Assembly: GCA_049602155.1 (NCBI GenBank)
Contig: JBMYRH010000023.1
Span: 18,304 to 82,303, forward strand
Source of the DNA: JBMYRH01 sp049602155
GTDB lineage: Bacteria > Myxococcota_A > UBA9042 > PHBI01 > JBMYRH01
Length of the DNA: 64,000 bases
Direction of reading: 5' to 3'
Every line of letters begins with the position of its first letter. Position 1 is the stretch's first letter. Made by a program: the position numbers and the translations under genes. A model generated the notes under the pieces. The model was given only the letters and a program-made list of their open reading frames with translations, was not told the origin of the DNA and did no database searches. This document shows, one piece after another, positions 51,752-59,891 of the stretch.

Positions 51752-52225
51752 TCAGGCGATGCGGACGACCTCGAACTCCCGGACCCCGGCGGGGGTCTTA
51801 AGCGTGACGTCGTCGCCCTCTTCGAGGCCCTTGATGGCCTGACCGAGGGGCGCCGCGAAGGAGACGGTCTTCACCGTCACGCCGTCGACCTCGGCATGAG
51901 CGCCGCCCACTGGGCAGACGAGGAGCAGCTGGGGGCTCTCTCCTTCAAGGGTGACCAGGGCACCGAGGGCGACGGTCTCGAAGCGACGCGTGGGGTCTAG
52001 GCGGGCGTACCAGGCGACCAGTTCACGGAGCTCGACGACCCGCTCAGCTTGTCCACGGGCCAGGTAGGAGGCCTCCGTGGCGCGGGTGTCGTACTTCCCC
52101 TCGGCCTTGCTCTCCTCGGAGGTCGCTTCATCGGTGGCGATGGACTGGGCCCGCTCTGCGGCCTCAAGGGCGTTGACGGCTGCGGTGGCGAGCGCGTCGA
52201 CGATGCGGGGCTTTGAGGGGGGCAT
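51752..52225 (-). CDS. GreA/GreB-family elongation-factor-like protein
   Basis: 157 residues. The N-terminal half has SKAEGKYDTRATEASYLARGQAERV, a hallmark of a short GreA/GreB-like family found in Proteobacteria, rather than of true GreA. The C-terminal half resembles the Gre FKBP-like domain: VALGALVTLEGE, LLLVCPVGGA, VSFAAPLGQAIKGLEEGDDVTLKTPAGVREFEVVRI. Gre factors bind the RNA polymerase secondary channel; the role of this subgroup is not established. ATG 52225 has AAGGAG upstream. Confidence 0.8.
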   Translation of the reverse strand: MPPSKPRIVDALATAAVNALEAAERAQSIATDEATSEESKAEGKYDTRATEASYLARGQAERVVELRELVAWYARLDPTRRFETVALGALVTLEGESPQLLLVCPVGGAHAEVDGVTVKTVSFAAPLGQAIKGLEEGDDVTLKTPAGVREFEVVRIA

Positions 52226-52303
52226 CTGCGGGCTCCTTAGATGGAACGGCTAGGGGCTAGGTGCTGCTGCCTCAGCCTAGACGATGTCGCGAGATAGGCA
52301 CGT

Positions 52304-52798
52304 TTAGTCCTCCGTGGAGTCGTAGGTGTACCAGCCTCCGAAGAGGGCGCTCACCGCTCGGCCTTCGAAGTCCCCGAAGGCGTCTCGATGTACGGCTCGG
52401 CGGTCTTCGGCGTAGGGAGCATAGACGTACCCTTGGTTCCCGAGGTGACCGCCTCCGCGGTCGAATATCACGTAGCGGTCACCGTTTGGCTGATGCGCGA
52501 TGCGCATGCCCCCCATGCCCATGCCCCCGATGCGCTGAGCGACGAGCTTCCCGTCTTCTTCCTCGCGTACGATGACGGATTGACCAGGCTCGAGAGGGTA
52601 GTCCATGGCGAGGGTCGCTTGGGGGGCGAGCTTCCAATAGACCAGGCTCATGTTCAGGTACCCGACCGAGAGGGTCGCTTGGAGCAGCATGAAGAAGGCA
52701 ATGAAGCCCAGCACAACGAGCGCTAGGGTCCACTTCAGCCATCGGATCAAGCGCTGCCGGGTCTTCTTTAGTCGCGGCTCAACCATTTGAAACCCCAA
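52304..52798 (-). CDS. Small single-pass membrane protein
   Basis: 164 residues; a second ATG at 52786 is also possible. A basic N-terminus (RLKKTRQRLIRWLK) precedes one membrane helix (WTLALVVLGFIAFFMLLQATL). The outer part contains AMDYPLEPGQSVIVREEEDGKLVAQRIGGMGMGGMRI and FDRGGGHLGNQGYVYAPY. No family recognised. By charge rule the C-terminal domain faces outside the cytoplasm. Confidence 0.65.
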   Translation of the reverse strand: MGFQMVEPRLKKTRQRLIRWLKWTLALVVLGFIAFFMLLQATLSVGYLNMSLVYWKLAPQATLAMDYPLEPGQSVIVREEEDGKLVAQRIGGMGMGGMRIAHQPNGDRYVIFDRGGGHLGNQGYVYAPYAEDRRAVHRDAFGDFEGRAVSALFGGWYTYDSTED

Positions 52799-52942
52799 GG
52801 TCAGTCAGCCCCTCATCATCGCACGCTGCACGCACAGCAGAGACGCGGCGCTTACGCCGCGCGTGATGAAGGATTAAGACGTGAGCGAGGTCGGCGATTC
52901 CATGTCCTGAAGTCGAAAGGCCAAGGGGGGCCGTCCGGGTTG

Positions 52943-53791
52943 TCATTCGCAGATGAATGCGACGACGCTGACTTCTCCTGGATGCATCTCCACTTGAGGG
53001 TCCCCGGAGAGCCCAGGGAAGGGGAGACAGCTGCCCCCTGGCAGGGTCGCGCTGACCGCGACCAGTCCGGCGTCCACGTTCGGAAATGTGACGAAGCTCT
53101 GGCCGCCTGCTGTGATGGTCGTCCCCGCTTGGGGGAAGAAGCCCGCGAAGATGAACGCCGGGTCGCTGGCCGCGTCGATCGAGGCAGAGGCTCCGACAGC
53201 AGGCGCGAGGTTTGGCTGGTCGAGGCCGACCACGAGGGTTCCACGGGTGGCGTCGTCCTGCAGGCTCAGTGATCCAAACACCCCGAGGGTGATGCTTTCG
53301 GGGCTCATGTAGGAGATCTGCGTGAAGTCGACTTCACCAGCGACACCATAGATGTGATGCGCTCGGGCGTCCGAGGCTTCGAGGACCACATGGTACGGGC
53401 CAACGGAGACCATGACGCTCGCGCGCCCTGAGGCGTCCGTGGTTTCCTCTTGATCTCCGGCTGTGACAACGACACCTGCATAGGGGCCGCCGGTGCCGGC
53501 GTTGACGATCTGGACCGTCATCATGACGTCGGCCGGGAGCACGGGCTCCGGCTCGGGGGTGACCTCCGCCTGGGGCATCGTATCCGCCTGGGGCATCGCG
53601 TCGGCTTCGCTCACCGTATCCATTGCTTCATTCATGGGCTCTGCAGCGTCCCCTTCGACGCCCTCCTCGGAGCTCATGTCTGCCTGCCAAGCGCCTGACG
53701 CGTCTTGGTCATCGACGGTGGCGTCTGTCGTGTCACAGGCCGCGAGGGCACACACCAATCCAAAGACACCCATGCACTTCACGACGCTCAT
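52943..53791 (-). CDS. Lipoprotein with carboxypeptidase-regulatory-like domain
   Basis: 282 residues. GAGGT precedes the ATG. The lipobox (LVCALAAC) is followed by an acidic Met/Glu/Ala-rich linker with VSEADAMPQADTMPQAE repeats. Residues 95-150 (MTVQIVNAGTGGPYAGVVVTAGDQEETTDASGRASVMVSVGPYHVVLEA) match the carboxypeptidase-regulatory/transthyretin-like beta sandwich common in surface proteins. The C-terminal 110 residues are beta-rich and unrecognised. It lies 140 bases downstream of the CotH-like gene on the same strand. Confidence 0.75.
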   Translation of the reverse strand: MSVVKCMGVFGLVCALAACDTTDATVDDQDASGAWQADMSSEEGVEGDAAEPMNEAMDTVSEADAMPQADTMPQAEVTPEPEPVLPADVMMTVQIVNAGTGGPYAGVVVTAGDQEETTDASGRASVMVSVGPYHVVLEASDARAHHIYGVAGEVDFTQISYMSPESITLGVFGSLSLQDDATRGTLVVGLDQPNLAPAVGASASIDAASDPAFIFAGFFPQAGTTITAGGQSFVTFPNVDAGLVAVSATLPGGSCLPFPGLSGDPQVEMHPGEVSVVAFICE

Positions 53792-53931
53792 GACAGACCT
53801 CAGGTCAACGGGGAGGCGGACGCTAATAGAAGTCCTTCAGGAGAACAAGATGACTTGTCGGCAGGGGGCTGACCTTTGGGAGCACTCTGACCTCCTTACG
53901 TCCCCTTGGGGTTTGAAGGGGCGTTTGCTGC

Positions 53932-55287
53932 TTAGAGATTCGAAGTGACCGTCTGCATGACGTCATGACGGGCCTGAACGGCGTCTTTTAGGGTCTGGAC
54001 GGCGTCATCGAAGTCGAGATCGCTGCGCCCCCAGTGGATGAGATCAGCGATGGCGGCGGAGCGGATGCGGCTGGTCGTCGAGGCGATACGGGTGGCGATC
54101 GACGCGGGTGACAGCGAGCCGTCCAGCGCGCTCTGGAAGGCCGCTTTGTAGGCGGCTTTGTACTCGGGGATCTCGTAGAGCCTTTGAGAGAATGCGTCGG
54201 TGCCGTGCCAGCTCACCTCATCGGTGTCGAGCCACTCGCCGTCCCAGTTCAGGCCGAAGGTCGCGTCAGCGTCCCAACTGATGACGCGGAAGCGCGCTTT
54301 GGGGTCACCCAGGTCCTCATCGAGGTCGTGGTAGAGGTAGTAGTTCTTCGTGAAGGTGTCGCGGTTGAGCGCGAAGACTTGGACGCGCTGCCAGGCATCG
54401 AAGTCCTCCAGGTTGAGCCGTGGCTCGACTTCGCTCTGAAAGTCCGCCTGTGTTTGAGGGGTGTAGGTCAGCGCAGAGAGCAGGTCATCGAGGTCGTCGG
54501 TGGGGTTGTCCTCGTTGATCTCGACGTCGAACCCATCCAGTGAGTCTGCCTTGTGGTTCCAGTTCGCGAGGTGGTTCTCGGCCTTGAAGAGGTTGCCGTC
54601 CTTGTCGAGGTCCTGACGACCCAAGTAGGGCTTATCGATCCGCTCGATGAGGCTGTAGAGCCCGTGCCAGACCCCGTTTAGGCTCAAGATGCAGTAGCCG
54701 ACACGGGGCGCGAGGCCACCTGCGTCCCTGATGAGGTCAAAGGTGAGCTTGTTCCTGAACGAGGTGGGGTCGATCCAGTTCGCCTGCAGGACCACGCGGC
54801 GTTGTGTCTCAAGCCCGTCCCCAAACCAGTCGACCGTCGGCTTCTCTTCGTCTGGGAAGACGAGGCGGTAGGTCTTCTTCGGCAGGGTCCGGACGTGGCC
54901 GCCATGGAGCTCGAATTCGACGCCCTGGCGCCTCAAGCCGTCCATCGTCACGACGACAGTCGCGGTGATGTCATCATCAAAATTGTCGTGCATTGTCTGC
55001 AGGAGCGCCGGGTCGATCTCGACGTCGATCACACGCAGACCGTAGGCCTCGACGGGCTCTGTCGTCACCCTGGGCGACCTGCCAGCGTCGTCCTCTACCT
55101 CGCCGGTTTGAGCGGTGTTCGCGGTGTCTGCGCCAGGTGGCGCCGCCTCGCCCGAGGTCGCGGTGTCTTGCACAGGGGTCACTGACGTGTCGTCACCGCA
55201 CCCGCTCAGGAGCGTGAGGCAGACGATCGACAAGGGCACGAGGAAGAGCCACCGCACAGGGGGCGCTGGGGAGAGGGGCACAGACAC
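53932..55287 (-). CDS. CotH-kinase-like lipoprotein
   Basis: 451 residues from GTG 55287, one base after the stop of the CocE-like gene; the frame extends to 55452 but would overlap that gene. GTG 55281 and 55257 are other candidates. The lipobox (LSIVCLTLLSGC) indicates export. CotH family blocks are present: LHGGHVRTLPKKTYRLVF, LQANWIDPTSFRNKLTFDLIRDAGG, GLYSLIERIDKPYLGR, the catalytic NRDTFTKNYYLY (near residue 305) and the metal-binding SWDADATFGLNW (near 336). CotH proteins are atypical protein kinases, first known from Bacillus spore coats. The active-site motifs look intact, so kinase activity outside the cytoplasm is plausible; the partner is unknown. Confidence 0.88.
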   Translation of the reverse strand: MSVPLSPAPPVRWLFLVPLSIVCLTLLSGCGDDTSVTPVQDTATSGEAAPPGADTANTAQTGEVEDDAGRSPRVTTEPVEAYGLRVIDVEIDPALLQTMHDNFDDDITATVVVTMDGLRRQGVEFELHGGHVRTLPKKTYRLVFPDEEKPTVDWFGDGLETQRRVVLQANWIDPTSFRNKLTFDLIRDAGGLAPRVGYCILSLNGVWHGLYSLIERIDKPYLGRQDLDKDGNLFKAENHLANWNHKADSLDGFDVEINEDNPTDDLDDLLSALTYTPQTQADFQSEVEPRLNLEDFDAWQRVQVFALNRDTFTKNYYLYHDLDEDLGDPKARFRVISWDADATFGLNWDGEWLDTDEVSWHGTDAFSQRLYEIPEYKAAYKAAFQSALDGSLSPASIATRIASTTSRIRSAAIADLIHWGRSDLDFDDAVQTLKDAVQARHDVMQTVTSNL

Positions 55288-55288
55288 G

Positions 55289-57136
55289 CTAGGCGACAGT
55301 CCGGCGTCGGAGGCTGATCCACAGGCCGATGACCAGGAAAGCCAAGGCGCCACTGTGAACAGGGCGGCTGCTTTGACAGCCCCCCTCGTCTTCGCCCTCA
55401 CCCTCGTCGGCGGGCGTGGGCGGCTCTGGGATCGCCCACGGTGGGAGCCCATCGTCGGTGTCGGAGTCGATCACCTCCGTGATGATGACGTCCTCGACTG
55501 GCCCGATGCTGTCCAGGGCGGGCTCGACGTCTAGGTCCTCGATGGCGTCCAGGGGGACCTCGGCCATGTCGCCCCCGTCGCCGAGCTCGGCGCCGATGGG
55601 CTCAGGGCTGAGGCCAGAGAGGACGGGGAGGGTCACCGATGAAGGGAAGGCGAGGTTGTTGCTGACCAGCGCAGTGAAGCGCTCCTCGGCGAAGGTGTAG
55701 GCGCCATGCATGGCGCCGGAGATCGAGATTCGGATCTGGTGACCGGTGTTGAAGACCGCGCCCGTGGCCCAGAGATCGACCTCGACGAGCTGCTCGCTCA
55801 GCTGCTTACCGACGCGGCGTACGCCGCTGGCGATGAGCATTGAGCGTCCATCCGGGTAGACGTCCGTCAGACGAACGACCACGTCTGTGATGTCCCAGTC
55901 GCTCAAGATCCAGAGGCTCGCGCTCACGTTCCCGATGACGGTCACCGGATCTTTCAGCGGCTCGCTGGTGTAGACCGCGACGTCATCGCGCCCCTCGATG
56001 TCGGATTGGTCCTTGGGGCCTTGGCCGATGCGGAGGTTGCGGCCCCCTGCGGTGCCTACAGGAGAGAGGGGCTCGTGTTCGAAGAGCTGGCCCAGCTCGC
56101 CCGAGCCCGGTGGGCTCGTCGTCAGGCGCTCTTTGTTTCGGAGGTAGAGTGGGACGGGGATGGAGGGGGGAGGCCATGCCTCGAAGGTCTCCCAGACGTT
56201 GCCTGGGGCCTCGGGCTCGTCGGAGCCCATGATGTAGAGCAAGACCTCAGGGAGCTCGTCGAGGGTGCCCGTTTCGCCATGGAGGCAGTCGGTGGCCCAA
56301 GCCTTCTCCCACTCAAGCACCGTCTCGGAGTCGATGGCGTCGGGGAACTCCAGATCGCCGGTGCCGCCTTTATACGACCACGGTCCAATGACCAGGCGTT
56401 GTCGGCCAGCTGCGCCGGGCCCGCCGTGGTCCTGAAGGCGCCGAAACCCCTCGATCGCACCCCTCTGGTTGACGTCATACCAACCAGTGACGTGGAGACC
56501 CGGGACGTTGATGAGCGCTGCGTCCGCCTCGGAGAACTGCAGCAGCTCCCAGTACGGATCTGCCGCGTTTGGGTGGAGGCTCCACTCATCAGGGGCCCAT
56601 GCAGCACCTTGGCCCTTCGCCCAGATGTCGAATTCGGAGCGCCTGAGGCCGCCCTCGTAGATGCCAGCGTGGGGCAGGTTGGCGCTCGTGTTTTGGAGGT
56701 AAAGGCACTTAAACGAGGGGTCGCCAGCGCCCGCGATGAGCAGCTGCTCGTAACCGTTGATGCCTTTCCCGTAACCGCCCACGATACCGTTGGACCACCC
56801 CAGGGTGTCCATCCACCCCAGGGTCGCGAGCCCGTCTGCCGCTGCCGTGGAGAAGAGCGCCTCTTCACCGCCGGAGTCGCCGTGCCCTCGGATGTCTTGA
56901 ACGACGACCTTAACGTCGTAGCGGTTCACCAACGACCACGCGAATTCTTCGAGATCGCCACGCCCGTCGGGTGTGCGGATCATCAGCACAGGTTGGGGCT
57001 CAAAGGTGGTCGAATAGATATCTGTCGCGAGTTCAACCCCGTCGCTCATGAAGAAATTCACGGTTGTCTGCGCCATGACCGTGGGGGCCATTGCCAGACA
57101 TCCGAGCGTCCAGAGCAGTGTGAGGGACCGTCGCAT
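55289..57136 (-). CDS. CocE/NonD-family (S15-like) exported protein, probably catalytically dead, MYXO-CTERM-like tail
   Basis: 615 residues from ATG 57136 (TTG 57172 possible). The signal peptide MRRSLTLLWTLGCLAMAPTVMA is followed by an alpha/beta-hydrolase domain of the cocaine-esterase/X-Pro peptidase class: MSDGVELATDIY, VLMIRTPDGRGD, VKVVVQDIRGHGDSGGE, LHVTGWYDVNQRGAIEGF and VIGPWSY. The nucleophile elbow, usually GxSYxG, reads GIVGGYGKG (Ser absent), and GPW(S/T)H reads GPWSY (His absent). Only the GWYD Asp remains. The C-terminal jelly-roll domain (VTVIGNVSASLWILSD) is present, then a Glu/Asp linker and GGCQSSRPVHSGALAFLVIGLWISLRRR, a sorting tail. One base separates it from the CotH-like gene. 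Confidence 0.88.
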   Translation of the reverse strand: MRRSLTLLWTLGCLAMAPTVMAQTTVNFFMSDGVELATDIYSTTFEPQPVLMIRTPDGRGDLEEFAWSLVNRYDVKVVVQDIRGHGDSGGEEALFSTAAADGLATLGWMDTLGWSNGIVGGYGKGINGYEQLLIAGAGDPSFKCLYLQNTSANLPHAGIYEGGLRRSEFDIWAKGQGAAWAPDEWSLHPNAADPYWELLQFSEADAALINVPGLHVTGWYDVNQRGAIEGFRRLQDHGGPGAAGRQRLVIGPWSYKGGTGDLEFPDAIDSETVLEWEKAWATDCLHGETGTLDELPEVLLYIMGSDEPEAPGNVWETFEAWPPPSIPVPLYLRNKERLTTSPPGSGELGQLFEHEPLSPVGTAGGRNLRIGQGPKDQSDIEGRDDVAVYTSEPLKDPVTVIGNVSASLWILSDWDITDVVVRLTDVYPDGRSMLIASGVRRVGKQLSEQLVEVDLWATGAVFNTGHQIRISISGAMHGAYTFAEERFTALVSNNLAFPSSVTLPVLSGLSPEPIGAELGDGGDMAEVPLDAIEDLDVEPALDSIGPVEDVIITEVIDSDTDDGLPPWAIPEPPTPADEGEGEDEGGCQSSRPVHSGALAFLVIGLWISLRRRTVA

Positions 57137-57187
57137 CACCTCATTCTGGACGCGTCGGCGGGTCGCGCGCAAGAGGAGCCTGCGTTT

Positions 57188-57757
57188 CTAGTCTGCCATC
57201 GCCGGTCGCGCGGGATCGGTGTCTTCCATGACCACGGGGCTTCGGAAGCGTGCGCGGACCGCGAGCGTCACGGCGCCCTCTGGTGCAAAGAGGCTGAAGC
57301 GTTGCTCTGGGCCACAGAGCACAGCGTCGGGGGCGCGGAGGCGAAGCTCACCCCATTGCCCTGTGTGCTCACCGCCGTTGCCGAAGAGGCGCTGATGGAT
57401 CTCACCGACAAGGATGCAGTGAAACAACCGCTCGTCTTGGAGGGTGTGCGCTGGGGTCGTGGCGCCAGGGCGCCAGTGGACGATCGCGGCGTCACCGAAC
57501 TCCCCTTCATAGAGCCTCGAGCGCGCGAATGGTCGCTCATCGGGTGCGTGCGGTGCACGCCAGTCGACAGCGTGTGCGCGCTCGGCGAACTCTCGGATTG
57601 CGAGCCAAGCGCCAGGCAGGTTGCGCCCTACAGCGTTGATCAGCTGCGTCCAGTTCTCTGTGGTGAAGGAGGGGATCATTCGCGCCAAAATATCGATTGA
57701 TGAGGGCCCTACTCCGCCCGGTTTGAGGTCATCCGTCAAGCGTCCCGCACCCGACAC
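57188..57757 (-). CDS. Cupin-like protein, possibly cysteine-dioxygenase related
   Basis: 189 residues with a GTG start (57757); ATG 57679 is an alternative. The centre IVHWRPGATTPAHTLQDERLFHCILVGEIHQRLF is laid out like cupin motif 1 of cysteine-dioxygenase relatives (WxPGxxSPxHDH...G), followed by beta strands ending RFSLFAPEGAVTLAVRARF. The second metal-binding His is absent (HTL in place of HDH), so metal binding is doubtful. Cytoplasmic by lack of signal. The CocE-like gene follows on the same strand after about 50 bases. Weak family call. Confidence 0.55.
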   Translation of the reverse strand: MSGAGRLTDDLKPGGVGPSSIDILARMIPSFTTENWTQLINAVGRNLPGAWLAIREFAERAHAVDWRAPHAPDERPFARSRLYEGEFGDAAIVHWRPGATTPAHTLQDERLFHCILVGEIHQRLFGNGGEHTGQWGELRLRAPDAVLCGPEQRFSLFAPEGAVTLAVRARFRSPVVMEDTDPARPAMAD

Positions 57758-57832
57758 TTCCCGTGAAAGGCTCGCTGAGTACTTTATTCGGTCGTCATCC
57801 TGGGGTAATTCAGTCCCCTGACTGACCCGTAG

Positions 57833-59872
57833 GTGTGGATGTCCTTCGAACTCTCATTGGAAGCGGATCCGGGGCAAATCGTGACCGCGATGCTCGACGC
57901 CAATCACCCTGTTGTGATCGTGGGACGCAAGCGCGGGAGCGGTTTAACGACGACAAACCGGACCGTCAGCCGAGAGCACGCGGAGTTCCGGTGGCAGGAC
58001 GGTCAGATCGCGGTGCGCGATCTCGACAGCACCGGCGGTACGTTCATTAACGGTAAGCGGGTTCAACATGGCGTGCTCGGTCTTGGTGACTCTGTCGCCT
58101 GCGGAAAGCTCGAGGTCCGCATCAGAGATCTCGGCGGGTCAGGTGCCTCGCGGCGCATGACCTCGGAGGACTCCGACGGCGGCGGCGGTGGCGGAGGCGG
58201 CACAGCCGTCTTAGACGCCTACCAGCCGATGGACATGGATGAGCTCGCGCCTGCGCCACGCTCTCGAGGTGGGGGCGGCTCTAGTGCTGCGCCCGAGCGC
58301 CCAGCGCCCGTCATCGACCGCGCCGATCCTGGCGTCGAGACCTTCGCTCCATCGCAGCAGGCTGCCCCAGAGGCGCCGGTCATCGAGGAGGTAGAGCCCG
58401 AGGACAGCGCACCTTCGGAGGCGCTCGTCTTCACCTATGTCGACACCGACGGCACCTCGGGGACCTTTGAGGTGACCCCGACGAGCGGTGAGGTGGTCGT
58501 GGGCCGCGGCAAGCACGCCGACGTGCGGGTGAAGCACAAGACGGTCAGCCGCAAGCATTGCTCTCTGGTCTGGCGCGAGGGCAAGGTCGAGGTCGCAGAC
58601 CTACAGAGCTCGGCGGGCACATATGTCGCCGGGCGTAAGGTCAGTCGACAGCTCGTGAGCCCCGGGCAAGTCATCGCCGTGGGTAAGCTTGAGATGACGC
58701 TCAACGGGTCCGGTGGGGCGCAGCCCTCTGTGAACCGCACAGGGCCCTGGTCCCTTGTCTTTCGAGACATCGAGGGCAACGAGTTCCGACACAAATTGGG
58801 CCCGGGTGACGCCGCGATCACGATCGGTCGAGGGAAAGCAGCGACCATCCGCATCCAAGAGTCGACGGCCGGGCGGGAGCACTGCCGCATCACGTACAGC
58901 GCTGGGGCGCTCCATGTGGCTGATTTAGAGAGCCGGAACGGCACGTATATCAACGATGAGAAGATCACGGAGGGGACGTTGGCGGCGGGAGACATCCTGC
59001 GCTGTGGTTCGTTCCCCATCACGATCGAGGCGCCGCTCCGCGAAGGCGCCATCGAGGACTGGGAAGAGAATTGGGACGATGATTGGACCGATCTAGACGC
59101 CATGGCCCCCCCCTGGTGGCACTTGGTCTACACGACCGATGATGGGCGGGTGGAGCACGAGTCATTGAACCCTGCACTGCGCATCATCGCACTCGGCAGC
59201 GACTCCGATTGCGAGATCTGCATCGAGAAAAGCGGCGTTGAGCCCGATCATTGTGAATTTACCTGGGAAGAGGGCGTGCTCGTCGCCAACGATCTCGAGA
59301 CCGAGGTCGGGACCCTCGTCCGCGACAAGCCCATCGATGAGCGCGTGATGAAGAACGGTGACGTCCTCGTCGCCGGTGAGTTCCGGATGCACGTCGTCCG
59401 TGGCGCTGGTCGCGGTGGACGTTCTAAGGGCAAACGCGGCGATGACGCGGTGGCTTGGGCGGAGCGCTTCGAGGCCAAGGACAGCTCCCTCTGTCTGGTC
59501 TACTGCTACGGAGACGAGTCGGACCCCTCCTTCCCCGATATCGGTAAAGTCGAGCTCACGTTGTGGGGGGATGGCGAGGCCCGCGTCGAGGTGACGACCG
59601 CGCAGGGGCGCGTACAGGGGATCGGCACGGTCCACGAAGAGGTCGTGCGCTTGATCCTTAAAGCCTTGGACTATGCGGGTTACCCGGCGGTCCCGGAGGC
59701 GACGGGTGGTGACGAGGCCTGCCCTGTCGAGCTCTCCGCATATCAAGACGACGATGAAGTGACCGCGCTGATCAGCCACAAAAACATGAACCGAATCGAG
59801 CACTATCGGGAGGCGATCGAGCTCCTGCGCGCGATCGCCTATGAGCTGGAGTGCGGCGCAGCTGAAGTGTGA
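57833..59872 (+). CDS. Four-FHA-domain protein
   Basis: 679 residues from GTG 57833 (ATG 57839 also possible). FHA1 (residues about 20-100) has GRKRGSG, SREHAEF and GGTFINGKRV, so phospho-Thr-binding residues look intact. FHA2 (200-290) has GRGKHAD and SRKHCSL, but the NG turn is AG. FHA3 (306-400) has GRGKAAT, GREHCRI and SRNGTYIND. FHA4 (428-520) is degenerate: GSDSDCE lacks the key Arg. A Gly/Pro-rich linker separates FHA1 and FHA2. The last 130 residues (SSLCLVYCYGDESDPSF...LECGAAEV) form an extra unrecognised domain. FHA domains read phosphothreonine, so a Ser/Thr-kinase partner is implied, but none is encoded in this window. Confidence 0.9.
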   Translation: MWMSFELSLEADPGQIVTAMLDANHPVVIVGRKRGSGLTTTNRTVSREHAEFRWQDGQIAVRDLDSTGGTFINGKRVQHGVLGLGDSVACGKLEVRIRDLGGSGASRRMTSEDSDGGGGGGGGTAVLDAYQPMDMDELAPAPRSRGGGGSSAAPERPAPVIDRADPGVETFAPSQQAAPEAPVIEEVEPEDSAPSEALVFTYVDTDGTSGTFEVTPTSGEVVVGRGKHADVRVKHKTVSRKHCSLVWREGKVEVADLQSSAGTYVAGRKVSRQLVSPGQVIAVGKLEMTLNGSGGAQPSVNRTGPWSLVFRDIEGNEFRHKLGPGDAAITIGRGKAATIRIQESTAGREHCRITYSAGALHVADLESRNGTYINDEKITEGTLAAGDILRCGSFPITIEAPLREGAIEDWEENWDDDWTDLDAMAPPWWHLVYTTDDGRVEHESLNPALRIIALGSDSDCEICIEKSGVEPDHCEFTWEEGVLVANDLETEVGTLVRDKPIDERVMKNGDVLVAGEFRMHVVRGAGRGGRSKGKRGDDAVAWAERFEAKDSSLCLVYCYGDESDPSFPDIGKVELTLWGDGEARVEVTTAQGRVQGIGTVHEEVVRLILKALDYAGYPAVPEATGGDEACPVELSAYQDDDEVTALISHKNMNRIEHYREAIELLRAIAYELECGAAEV

Positions 59873-59891
59873 GCTTAGGCGCCCATCGGGC

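Noticed and set aside
56006..57700. 564-residue plus-strand frame opposite the CocE-like gene
   Set aside because: The minus strand has a signal peptide, hydrolase motifs and a sorting tail; the plus frame has none.
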